NCBI GenBank assembly: GCA_900771005.1
Contig: CAAGMI010000015.1
Coordinates: 1 to 55,246, forward strand
Direction: 5' to 3'
Length of the DNA: 55,246 nucleotides
Source of the DNA: Rikenellaceae bacterium
GTDB taxonomy: Bacteria; Bacteroidota; Bacteroidia; Bacteroidales; UBA932
Shown piece after piece: positions 15,435 to 24,231 of the stretch (position 1 is its first letter; each line of letters opens with the position of its first letter). The position numbers were made by a program, and so were the translations under genes. A model generated the notes under the pieces. The model was not told the DNA's origin. It saw nothing but the letters and a program-made list of their open reading frames with translations, and did not search any database.

Positions 15435-15838
15435 AGACCGAAAACGAAATCAAGGAGGATGTCTACCAGCACATCAAGGGCACGCCGCTGGAATTGGCTG
15501 TCACAGGCATTGTGACGACCAAGAAGAGACCGAAGGACTCCACTTCGGAGGATATCACCATAGCGGTACTGGCAAGTGACACGGAGCAACGGCAGGAGGC
15601 TGTCGTCAACGTCAACATCTACGTAAGGGAGAAGCTGGAAGGCGGACAGTATGTGGAGGATGATACCCGAGAGGCCCTGCTGAGCAAGCTGGCTGCCGAA
15701 TGCCTGATAGTCGGAGGAATCGGTAAGGACTACAGATTCAGGTTAGAATCGCAGCACACATTCGAGGTGGAGAATGACAAGCGCCACGAACGCTGCATCA
15801 ACAATAAATTAACGTATAACTTTTATAACGAAGAATAG
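15431..15838 (+). CDS. Putative tail terminator/completion protein
   Basis: 135 residues, ATGA overlap with the previous gene. Mixed alpha/beta composition with an N-terminal helix (IKEDVYQHIKGTPL) and strands (VVNVNIYVRE). Its position just before the tail tube gene is that of the terminator that caps the tail and binds the head. Confidence 0.62.
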   Translation: MKTENEIKEDVYQHIKGTPLELAVTGIVTTKKRPKDSTSEDITIAVLASDTEQRQEAVVNVNIYVREKLEGGQYVEDDTREALLSKLAAECLIVGGIGKDYRFRLESQHTFEVENDKRHERCINNKLTYNFYNEE

Positions 15839-15840
15839 CT

Positions 15841-16413
15841 ATGAAGGCATCATGGGGTAAACCAACAATTCTTGTAGCAGATCTCGATGCAAGTTCTTTT
15901 GCATGGACAAAGGTCTACACTCCTGCAGACGGCTCAACACAGCTCACAACAACACAGGGCGACAAGGCTGAGCTCCTCGCAGAAGGCGGTGGCGTAGAAG
16001 ACACCAAGTACACTCGAAGCAAGTATGCTCTCCAGTACATCATCCGTGCGCTCAAGGGCCGTAAGAAGCCTATCAAGGACAACGACGGTGTAGTGAAGCA
16101 TAACTACGCACTCATCCTCCAGCCAGAGGATCCTGCTTGTTCAGGTATCCTTATCCAGCTCTCCAACGTGAACGTTCAGAACACATTCACAGCTGCAGAG
16201 GGTAAGGGCTGGCAGTTCACTCACGACGCTCTCCTCCTCGAGGATGAGACAAACCAGGTGAAGGACGGTGTGGTAACAATCACATACGGTTCTGACGGCA
16301 CTACTATCCAGAAGGTGACATTCGCACCAGAGGACGAGGAAGGTAAGTCTTACAACAATAAGGTGTACGACCTCACTTCTACAGTGGAGTTCAAGACAGA
16401 AGTCTCAGCCTAA
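15841..16413 (+). CDS. Major tail (tube) protein
   Basis: 190 residues, beta-rich, with strong preferred-codon bias like the major capsid gene. Size, abundance signature and place (before the chaperone and tape measure) fit the tube subunit. It is followed immediately by the attenuator-like element at 16420, which may keep its mRNA in excess over the chaperone and tape measure. Confidence 0.78.
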   Translation: MKASWGKPTILVADLDASSFAWTKVYTPADGSTQLTTTQGDKAELLAEGGGVEDTKYTRSKYALQYIIRALKGRKKPIKDNDGVVKHNYALILQPEDPACSGILIQLSNVNVQNTFTAAEGKGWQFTHDALLLEDETNQVKDGVVTITYGSDGTTIQKVTFAPEDEEGKSYNNKVYDLTSTVEFKTEVSA

Positions 16414-16419
16414 GACAAG

Positions 16420-16474
16420 CTGACCGTCATTGATTACGGGCATTGGCCATGTACGGTCAGTGCCCTTATTTTTT
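16420..16474 (+). promoter_or_regulatory. Attenuator-like element with two competing hairpins
   Basis: Hairpin 1: ctgaccgt (16420-16427) with acggtcag (16453-16460), 8 perfect pairs. Hairpin 2: gggcattg (16438-16445) with cagtgccc (16458-16465), 8 pairs with one G-U, followed by a T-run. They share bases 16458-16460, so they cannot both form fully. Hairpin 2 is a terminator and hairpin 1 would prevent it. Confidence 0.62.
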
Positions 16475-16480
16475 AGAATA

Positions 16481-17197
16481 ATGGAAACAGTCAACAACTT
16501 GGATCAATCCATATACAATGCTATCCTTCAGGTCCCGTACTCTTTTGAGGCCGGAGACAGGAAGTTCACTCTTTATCCCGTGACACTCGGAAAGGACATG
16601 CTCCTCAAGCAGCATATAAGGGCGGTAGAGGCCATCTCGGGGATCGGTGCGGAGAATGTACAGCAAATGGCACTAAGGGCCGTCAGAACGCAAAAAAGAG
16701 AGGTCCTGAGGATTCTGGCAATAAACACTCTCGACAGAAAAGAAGAACTTCTCGATGAATATGCGATATCGGAGAGAATCATGGATCTCGACTCTGTACT
16801 TGAGGACGAGGAGGAAGCTGCTCTTCTGGTGATATGTCTGAACGAGCTGGGCAATGTCGTGACACTGCTCAAGGATACAGGGATAGAGGCTGAAAGGGAA
16901 AATATGAAGACCATTCAAAAGGTCAAGAAGGAGAACCGGAACTCAATACAATTCGGAGGACTCACAATCTATGGAAGGCTCCTCGATGTGGCATGCGAGA
17001 GATACGGATGGACCCTCGACTACCTTTTGTGGGGAATAAGCATGACGAACCTTCAGCTGATGCTCGCAGACCAGATAACCTCGGTGTTCCTCTCGGACGA
17101 GGAACTGAAGGCACTCGACAGCTATGACGAGGAGGACAGCATCGATGCGGATGATCCGGATAGCAGGGATAGATTACATGATATGTTAGGAGGTTGA
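16481..17197 (+). CDS. Putative tail assembly chaperone
   Basis: 238 residues from the ATG at 16481; an upstream TTG frame runs through the attenuator and is unlikely. Helical, acidic; the C-terminal part includes RYGWTLDYLLWGISMTNLQL. It sits between tube and tape measure, where siphophages encode gpG/gpGT-type chaperones. I looked for the usual slippery heptamer and second frame and saw neither, so this phage seems to use a single product. Confidence 0.65.
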   Translation: METVNNLDQSIYNAILQVPYSFEAGDRKFTLYPVTLGKDMLLKQHIRAVEAISGIGAENVQQMALRAVRTQKREVLRILAINTLDRKEELLDEYAISERIMDLDSVLEDEEEAALLVICLNELGNVVTLLKDTGIEAERENMKTIQKVKKENRNSIQFGGLTIYGRLLDVACERYGWTLDYLLWGISMTNLQLMLADQITSVFLSDEELKALDSYDEEDSIDADDPDSRDRLHDMLGG

Positions 17198-17200
17198 TAT

Positions 17201-20200
17201 ATGGCAATAAATTTTAATATTAACGGAAACAACAGCGGCTTCAAGAAAGCTGCCGACGACACCGTCAAGTCGATGAAGGAGATGGCCAGGGAGGCGGGTA
17301 ACACTCAGACCCAGGTCAACGGCATGTTCAAGGACATGGCCAAGCAGGCTGCTGCATTTGCCGGTCTGAGCGTCGGAGCTGCCGGCATGAAGGCCTTTGC
17401 TTCAAGCATCGTGAATGTCCGCAAGGAGATGCAGAGCCTCAGTACCTCATTCAAGGTCCTTCTTGGAGACGAGGCCAAAGCCACGGCGATGTTCGGGGGA
17501 CTGAAGGATTTCGCAGCTTCGACGCCTCTCATGCTCAAGGACCTTGCTTCTGGTGCACAGACCATGCTCGGATTCAACATCGAGGCCGAGAAGGTGGTCC
17601 CGACACTCAAGGCGATAGGCGACATCTCCATGGGCGATGCCCAGAGGTTCCAGAGTCTCACTCTCGCGTTCTCTCAGATGAGCGCTACGGGCAAGCTCAT
17701 GGGACAGGATCTCCTGCAGATGATCAATGCCGGATTCAATCCGCTGACCGTAATGGCGGAAAAGACAGGTAAGAGCATAGCAGAGCTCAAGGATGAGATG
17801 AGTGCGGGTGCCATCAGCGCACAGATGGTAGCCGATGCATTCATGTTAGCCACATCGGAAGGCGGTAAGTTCTATGGTATGCTCGAGAAGCAGGGACAAG
17901 ACCTCAAGGGACAGATCAACCAGCTCCAGGGAGCACTCGATGATATGTTTAACTCCCTTGGAGAACAGTCTGAAGGAGTGGTCAGCTCGGCAATTGGAGG
18001 AGTAACCACACTCGTACAGAACTACGAGAAGGTCGGTAAGATTCTCGCTACACTCATCGCTACATACGGAGCATACAAGGCCGCTACGGTAGCCGTGTCT
18101 GCAATAGAGATGGCCAATGCTGTAGGTATCGGAATGACCACCAAATCATTGTGGGAGTCGGTACTCGCCACCAAGGCCGGAACAGCAGCACAGCTCGCTT
18201 TCAACACGGCTGTGAAGGCTAACCCATATGTGATGCTCGCAACGGCTCTCGTGACAGTTGTGGGCCTTTTATGGACGTTTGCAGACAAGACAGACGAGGC
18301 AGCAGAGGCACAGAAACGACTGAACGACGAGATGGACCGATTCTCAAAGAAACAGGAGGACGAGGCGAAGATAGTCAAGGACCTCATAGCTGCAATCCAG
18401 GACGAGTCGTCTACTGATGCACAGCGACTCCAGGCATACGAGGAACTGAGCACAAAATGCTCGGCACTCACGCAACAGTACACACTCGAACAGCTGGCAG
18501 TGCTCGACCTTACGAAGGCATATAAGGGCCTGAATGAGGTGCAGGAAGCTGATCGCATGAAGTTCATAGCAGAGGACACCAACAAGCTCGTACGCGTCTA
18601 CAACGACCTTCTGAGGGTCAAGTCGGGAAAGCAGAAGTCTGCCGGTTCGGAGACCCAGGAATTCATTCAGAAGAACAATCTCGCCGGTCTGGGATTCGAC
18701 AACATCATGAAGATGCTCAAGCAGCGCATCACCGATCAGAGGAACCAGTACAACAGCTGGGAGGAGGCTAAGAACAACACGACTCCAAACACCACATACC
18801 GGGAGGATGCTCGTAAGGCAATGAACGACTGGCAGTCTGCCAAGATCACATACGAGAAGCTCGCAAAGAGTCAGACTGCAACGGCAAAGGAGGTGGCAGA
18901 AGCGAGATCCAAGATGGAAACACTCGATAAGGCATATGAGACTCTGACAGGAAAGAAGGCGTCCGATACCGTCAAGGATATGTCCAAGGACAAGACCAGG
19001 GAGCGGGAGCTCAAGGTACTCGATCTCGAGAAGCAGCAGGCCAAGGAAGCGGAACGAGCAGCCTATGACAGGGAGTTCGCAATAGAGCAGGCCCGCATCA
19101 ACGCAATGGAGGACGGTACTGCCAAGATTCTGGACCAGATCCAGCTCGACTATGAGATGGAGAAGAAGAAGATCGGCCGCATGGAGGCTGACCTCCTCGA
19201 GGAGCGTGAGAGAAAGGCACGTGAGATGTGGGAGGCTCAGAACAAGGTCGAGGGTGCTACATGGCTGAGCAGCGGTGCCCAGAAGAAGTTCTTTGACAAC
19301 GGTGGCGGTGAGCTGACCGAAGAGGACAAGAAATACTTTGATGCCCTTAGGGATGCTGCCAGAAACAAGACCCTGAACGTCGATGACCTTATCGAGAAAT
19401 ACCAGGACTACAGCGCCAAGAAGGCTGCAATAGACGAAAGGTATGCTGCAGACCGTGAGCGTATCAACCAGAGGATAAAGGCCAACGATGAAAAGCTGGC
19501 CGGACTCGGGGACACTGAAGACGAGAAGAAGATCCGCACTAAGATTGAGAAGGAACAGAAGGCACTCCGCTCGTCCCTGGCGCAAAGTACAGTAGAGGAA
19601 GCCAGGGACCGCATGTCGGTAGCCATGGAGGAGCTCAAGGCAGATCCGGCATTCCTTCAGGCATTCGAGGACCTGGAGTCTGTATCGGCGAAGACTCTCG
19701 ACAACCTGTACAACCGTCTCGTGGCTCTTAAGCCACAGCTCGAAGGACTCGATCCAAAGAACATGAAGGTTATTCTTGACCTCATGAATAACATCCAGAA
19801 CACTAAGATCAAGAAGGATCCGTTCAAGGAGTACAAGACGGCTTTGCAGGAACTCAGGGAAGCTGAGAATTCGGGAGACGAGGATGCCATCATCAAGGCA
19901 CGAAAGAAGGTAGAGAGGGCCTATGCATCCATCAGGGAGTCTGTAGATGAGCTCGCTGAATCCATCAGGAACCTCGGGAATGTAGTCGGAGGAGAAGCAG
20001 GAGAGATTCTCAGTCTCATCGGAGACGTCATGCTCTTCACAACATCTTCCATCAAGGGAATGCAGTCCGCTGCAGAGGCATCGTCAAGAGCAATACAGAT
20101 GGTGGAGCGTGCATCGGTTATCCTTGCAATCATCTCAGCGGCAATTCAGATATTCCAGAAGCTGAATGAGGTACTGAACAAGTTCTCCTCTGCAGCAAAG

Positions 20201-21469
20201 CACGACGAGCTTGTGAAGAAGCAGCAGGACATCAATAATCTTGCAGATGCAGTCAACAGCTACCGTCTTGAGGTACTGAAGGCAACCCAGGCCGAAGATG
20301 ACTGGTTCGGAGCCAACGGGCTCGGAAACCTCAATAACCTCGCCGAACAGAATGCGGTCGCTTATGAAAACTACTTCGAGAAACTGAACCAGATACAGGT
20401 TAAGTACCGGGACAAGTCGAAGAACGACAACAACTGGACAAACCTGCTCGGTGTTCTCGGTATAGGCACTCCTACGTTCTGGACGTCTCTGTCCGGCATG
20501 CTTGACGCCTACGGCAATGACAGCAGCTACACAAGCGCTCTGAACAACCTGCGTATCGAGACACAGAAGCGCAAGAAGTCGTTCATGGGTATCGGTGGAA
20601 GGAACCAGAAAACGGAAGATCTCCGTTCATGGGCAAAAAGCCAGTTCGGAGAGGATCTGTTCGACATGGACGGATTCGTGAACATCCAGCTTGCTGAGAC
20701 CATCATCGATTCATACGGAGACAAGCTGCAGGGAGAGACCAAGGACACCCTCGAGGCTCTTGTCGAGCTCAAGAAGGAGTATGAGCAGTATCAGGAATCC
20801 CTTAGAGACTATGTCGCAGAGCTGTATGAACCTCTTGTGGATAACTTCGTCGATTCCATGTGGGAATGGTTCGACAGCGGCGTGGATGCGCTCGGAAAGT
20901 TCAAGGAGAAGGCCTCTGACGTATTCAGGGACATCGTATCGGACATGATGCGCACCATCATCCTCAAGAATGTCGTCGCCGGATTCCAGGATCAGGTGAC
21001 GGATCTGTACAAGCAATATTCGGAGAAGCAGATCGACGAGACTTCTCTCCTCAGAGGCGTGGCTGAGCTCACAGGCGGACTCATGGACCGTTACGAGAAC
21101 GAGATACCTGTGATACAGCAGATGATGTCGCAGATGTCGGATATTATGTCTTCGAATGGTATCAGCCTCAAGGGATCCGGATCCACGACATCAGCAACAG
21201 TAGGAGGAGCATCCGGTATCACCGTAGACCAGGCCAACGAGATGAACGGAAGAATGACCGCAATAGAGATTCAGGGAGAGACTGCAATCAGCCAGAGATC
21301 CCAGATACTCAGTCAGAGCACATTGGCCGCAACCATCCTGAACGATATCCTCGACCTCGACGCCATGCGCAACTCCTACCTTTCCGACATATATGAGCGA
21401 CTTGGCAGGATGCAGGTTCAGATCTCGACGCAGCTCGAGGCAATATCAAATAACACTAAAAAGCTTTGA
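17201..21469 (+). CDS. Tail tape measure protein
   Basis: 1422 residues, the longest gene here. The tape-measure N-terminal domain is clear (~75-260): FKVLLGDEAKATAMFGGLKD, STPLMLKDLASGAQTMLGF, and MGQDLLQMINAGFNPL. Hydrophobic segments follow at ~275-305, ~345-370 and ~965-990. Long charged coiled coil (~390-850) sets tail length; at ~1.5 angstrom per residue this predicts a tail near 210 nm. It lies 4 bp after the chaperone gene. Confidence 0.93.
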   Translation: MAINFNINGNNSGFKKAADDTVKSMKEMAREAGNTQTQVNGMFKDMAKQAAAFAGLSVGAAGMKAFASSIVNVRKEMQSLSTSFKVLLGDEAKATAMFGGLKDFAASTPLMLKDLASGAQTMLGFNIEAEKVVPTLKAIGDISMGDAQRFQSLTLAFSQMSATGKLMGQDLLQMINAGFNPLTVMAEKTGKSIAELKDEMSAGAISAQMVADAFMLATSEGGKFYGMLEKQGQDLKGQINQLQGALDDMFNSLGEQSEGVVSSAIGGVTTLVQNYEKVGKILATLIATYGAYKAATVAVSAIEMANAVGIGMTTKSLWESVLATKAGTAAQLAFNTAVKANPYVMLATALVTVVGLLWTFADKTDEAAEAQKRLNDEMDRFSKKQEDEAKIVKDLIAAIQDESSTDAQRLQAYEELSTKCSALTQQYTLEQLAVLDLTKAYKGLNEVQEADRMKFIAEDTNKLVRVYNDLLRVKSGKQKSAGSETQEFIQKNNLAGLGFDNIMKMLKQRITDQRNQYNSWEEAKNNTTPNTTYREDARKAMNDWQSAKITYEKLAKSQTATAKEVAEARSKMETLDKAYETLTGKKASDTVKDMSKDKTRERELKVLDLEKQQAKEAERAAYDREFAIEQARINAMEDGTAKILDQIQLDYEMEKKKIGRMEADLLEERERKAREMWEAQNKVEGATWLSSGAQKKFFDNGGGELTEEDKKYFDALRDAARNKTLNVDDLIEKYQDYSAKKAAIDERYAADRERINQRIKANDEKLAGLGDTEDEKKIRTKIEKEQKALRSSLAQSTVEEARDRMSVAMEELKADPAFLQAFEDLESVSAKTLDNLYNRLVALKPQLEGLDPKNMKVILDLMNNIQNTKIKKDPFKEYKTALQELREAENSGDEDAIIKARKKVERAYASIRESVDELAESIRNLGNVVGGEAGEILSLIGDVMLFTTSSIKGMQSAAEASSRAIQMVERASVILAIISAAIQIFQKLNEVLNKFSSAAKHDELVKKQQDINNLADAVNSYRLEVLKATQAEDDWFGANGLGNLNNLAEQNAVAYENYFEKLNQIQVKYRDKSKNDNNWTNLLGVLGIGTPTFWTSLSGMLDAYGNDSSYTSALNNLRIETQKRKKSFMGIGGRNQKTEDLRSWAKSQFGEDLFDMDGFVNIQLAETIIDSYGDKLQGETKDTLEALVELKKEYEQYQESLRDYVAELYEPLVDNFVDSMWEWFDSGVDALGKFKEKASDVFRDIVSDMMRTIILKNVVAGFQDQVTDLYKQYSEKQIDETSLLRGVAELTGGLMDRYENEIPVIQQMMSQMSDIMSSNGISLKGSGSTTSATVGGASGITVDQANEMNGRMTAIEIQGETAISQRSQILSQSTLAATILNDILDLDAMRNSYLSDIYERLGRMQVQISTQLEAISNNTKKL

Positions 21470-21471
21470 TT

Positions 21472-21891
21472 ATGGGAAAAGCAGGAAATCTTAAGATAAA
21501 CGGCAAGGACGCGTGGACCACCTGGGGAATAACCATGGACACTAAGGCAATGTCCTCCCTTATGACTCCTCCTCCAATGAAGGAAAATATCAAGAATACT
21601 TCAAGACTCTTGCATGGATCGCAGGTGCTTAAGACAAATGTGCGTATGGCATCAAGAACGATAACCATCGTACTACAATTCTCGGCTAAGACGGAGGAAA
21701 TCTTCATGCAGAGATACCTATCATTCTGCGAAGAGCTGAAAACCGGATTCCTGGATATCGAGACAAAGCATCAGACGGGAGTAGTCTACAAGATGGAGTA
21801 TAACAGCTGCACTCAGTTCACGGAGTTCTGCTTCGGTATAGCGAAGTTTACACTCAAACTGACAGAAAACGATCCGTCAGACAGGGCTTGA
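21472..21891 (+). CDS. Putative distal tail protein
   Basis: 139 residues from the ATG at 21472 immediately after the tape measure stop. Starts GKAGNLKINGKDAWTTWGI, a beta-rich pattern seen in small proteins that begin the tail tip. Role from gene order. It ends just before a terminator, which closes the transcription unit started at 11791. Confidence 0.62.
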   Translation: MGKAGNLKINGKDAWTTWGITMDTKAMSSLMTPPPMKENIKNTSRLLHGSQVLKTNVRMASRTITIVLQFSAKTEEIFMQRYLSFCEELKTGFLDIETKHQTGVVYKMEYNSCTQFTEFCFGIAKFTLKLTENDPSDRA

Positions 21892-21914
21892 CAAGTTGAT
21901 TTTTAGTAAAAAAA

Positions 21915-21953
21915 AACGGAGAGACGAAACACTTGTCCCTCCGTTATTTTTTT
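21915..21953 (+). terminator. Intrinsic terminator after distal tail gene
   Basis: Stem aacggag (21915-21921) with ctccgtt (21939-21945), plus inner gac/gtc, then an A and eight T. Confidence 0.8.
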
Positions 21954-21961
21954 TATTTTTG
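21933..21961 (+). promoter_or_regulatory. Promoter for tail tip/fibre genes, overlapping the terminator
   Basis: TTG at 21933-21935 within the terminator loop, 18-nt spacer, TATTTTTG at 21954-21961. Start near 21968, ~15 nt before the ATG at 21983. No activation box at the expected distance. Confidence 0.55.
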
Positions 21962-21982
21962 CAAAGCAAAACAAGGACCGAT

Positions 21983-24220
21983 ATGGATATCATCAAGCCA
22001 GATGGCACAACTATACAAGTCATAGTAACGGAAGCGGCACAGCACGTCCAGGAACTCATGGGAGAGGATTATGTCAAGCTCTCATGGATGTCTGACGAAT
22101 GCGCAGAGCTGTCCGTTGGCTCTTATATCGTTCCGTTCGAGGATGGCGTTCGCTACACCTTATTCAAGGCATACATGCCAAGATGCGTGAATTTAGGAGA
22201 ATACAGCTACGAGCCGCAGTTCGAGCATCCGAAAATGATATTGGCGCATACTCCACTCTTACTTACTACACGCGTGGCAGACGGACGTGAGGTCAGGGAA
22301 ACCGACTGGGAGTATACGGGTAACGCAGGAACAATACTTGCACGTATTGCAGACATAATCTCTGATGAAACAGGGGAGACGCTCAGCATAGTACTTCTCG
22401 ACTATGACGGTAAGCTCCCGGCTAGCGCCTCGGTGTCTTTCAGCGGTGTGGATGTACTGTCGGGACTCAGCACTGTGGCTCAGGCATTCGACAATGCGGA
22501 GTACTATATCGACTGGGAATCCAAGATTCTCTATTTCGGCTTTATCAAGTATGACGTCGGCGGTATCGTGCCGGAGCTCACGGTAGGTGGGAATGTGCGA
22601 ACGGCTACAGTGAACGAGAATGACACTTCAGAGTATGCGAATTGCTTTATAGTTAAGGGGTCTACCCGCAATATGACCTACAAGGCAGAAAGCGGAGAGA
22701 ACCTGCAGAGTAGCACAAGACTCTCACTTGCTCAAGCTGACGACGATGAATATCCAAAGAGCCTGATAGATACTCGTACAGACAAGACTCTGCCTAAGCT
22801 TACTAGCATACTCATCTTCGAGGACATCTTTCCTCAGCTAGATCTCTATGTTTATAACGTAAGGGCACGTATACGCCGTATGCGAGACAACGAGGGAAAC
22901 TGGGTGGTTAACGAATACAATGCAGACGGCACTGTAAAGAGTTACGTAACATATGCGACCTATTACCTGCGTGCTGCCTATCCTACCGTTGCTGAAGGAC
23001 ATGCTAAGGCATGGACGGACTTCGCAGCCCCGGCAGCCAATGTCGTGGCTGGAAAGAAGCTCACATCGTATTTTATAGCCAACGAAGCAGGTTCTCATTC
23101 AATGCTGGCCGGCAGGGAGTTCGAGATGATCTATCACGAAAAAGCGCAGAGCATAAATGCCCAAAGTGACAACGATGGCGTTATTGATACGGGTATAATG
23201 ATCAGCTCCGGAGACTACGAGATATGCTTCAAGCAGGAAGGAGACCTTATCATACCGAATATGACCACGCTCTACCCTTGGGGAGACGGAGAGTCACTCA
23301 GCGAACTAGGAGACGAGGGCATGAAGAACGACAAGATGGTGCTCTATAATATAGTTATGACCGAGGACTATACCGCATCGGCTCAGACACGTCTCAAGGA
23401 AACTGCTCTTAACCGTATCTCGGAGCTCCAGGCCGACACCAACAATTATAAGGTTGAGAGCAACCCGATTGTTTTTGGACACAAGCTCCGCATAGGCCAA
23501 CACGTCCGTTATTGCGATACTGAAGGGCGACAGTTAGACACCCGAGTGTTGAGTCTCATTACAAAGCTCGACATGCCTGGAGAAGTCAGCATAACAGTAG
23601 GTAACAATATCATAGTGGGCAACACGAAACAGCTGAAGGAAGAAGTTGCCTCGATGAACAACAATGTAAGCTTGCTGTCTACTATCTTCGATGCAACAAG
23701 TTCCTTGTCCCAGTCTCTCAACCGTGCGCAGAAGGAAATGCTGGAGAGTTTTGGCGCCATCAAGGAGATGTGGCAGTTCGATAAGGACGGAAACGTATAT
23801 TCTACCCGTAACGTATATACATTGCAAGGTCTTTCCGCGTTCGGCATAAACCATGGCAGTAATCCGGGCGTAAATCCGGATGGCGGCGGTTATCAGCGTC
23901 TCGATTCTGTTAGAGACTACATGCCGAGCATGGATACTACCCATGTCCTCGGTGCAAAGGTTGCAAATGAGATAAAGAACATTGAAGCAAGAGTTGAAAA
24001 CCTTGAGACAAATCCAGCTGATTCCGACAAGCATCTTATCATAAACCATCAGGTCGCGGAAAAAGTATGGAACATAACACACAACCTAGGCAAGATGCCA
24101 TCTGTAACTGTTGTTACAAGTGATGGTGTTTGTGTTGTCGGAGAGGTTAGATATATAGATGAAAACTCGCTGACTTTGACTTTCGGTTGTGAGTTCAGCG
24201 GCAAAGTGATATTAAATTAA
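21983..24220 (+). CDS. Tail tip/baseplate hub-like protein
   Basis: 745 residues from the ATG at 21983; an earlier in-frame TTG would place the start inside the terminator. Central region has GNVRTATVNENDTSEYANCF and KGSTRNMTYKAESGENLQSS, typical of large hub or tail-lysin proteins that close the tube. The last ~80 residues (IINHQVAEKVWNITHNLGKM, then TLTFGCEFSGKVILN) form a beta module shared with fibre-type proteins. Probably anchors the receptor-binding fibres encoded next. Confidence 0.68.
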   Translation: MDIIKPDGTTIQVIVTEAAQHVQELMGEDYVKLSWMSDECAELSVGSYIVPFEDGVRYTLFKAYMPRCVNLGEYSYEPQFEHPKMILAHTPLLLTTRVADGREVRETDWEYTGNAGTILARIADIISDETGETLSIVLLDYDGKLPASASVSFSGVDVLSGLSTVAQAFDNAEYYIDWESKILYFGFIKYDVGGIVPELTVGGNVRTATVNENDTSEYANCFIVKGSTRNMTYKAESGENLQSSTRLSLAQADDDEYPKSLIDTRTDKTLPKLTSILIFEDIFPQLDLYVYNVRARIRRMRDNEGNWVVNEYNADGTVKSYVTYATYYLRAAYPTVAEGHAKAWTDFAAPAANVVAGKKLTSYFIANEAGSHSMLAGREFEMIYHEKAQSINAQSDNDGVIDTGIMISSGDYEICFKQEGDLIIPNMTTLYPWGDGESLSELGDEGMKNDKMVLYNIVMTEDYTASAQTRLKETALNRISELQADTNNYKVESNPIVFGHKLRIGQHVRYCDTEGRQLDTRVLSLITKLDMPGEVSITVGNNIIVGNTKQLKEEVASMNNNVSLLSTIFDATSSLSQSLNRAQKEMLESFGAIKEMWQFDKDGNVYSTRNVYTLQGLSAFGINHGSNPGVNPDGGGYQRLDSVRDYMPSMDTTHVLGAKVANEIKNIEARVENLETNPADSDKHLIINHQVAEKVWNITHNLGKMPSVTVVTSDGVCVVGEVRYIDENSLTLTFGCEFSGKVILN

Positions 24221-24231
24221 CAACTATAGAT

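Noticed and set aside
16481..17210. Programmed frameshift in the tail chaperone gene
   Set aside because: No slippery heptamer of the usual form and no long second frame before the tape measure start.
18344..19585. 413-codon reverse frame within the tape measure gene
   Set aside because: Leucine-rich antisense shadow of the Lys/Glu-rich coiled coil.
21892..21961. Activation box at the tail-tip promoter
   Set aside because: The A-rich stretch near 21904 resembles the core but is ~50 bp from the -7 element and is the arm of a terminator.
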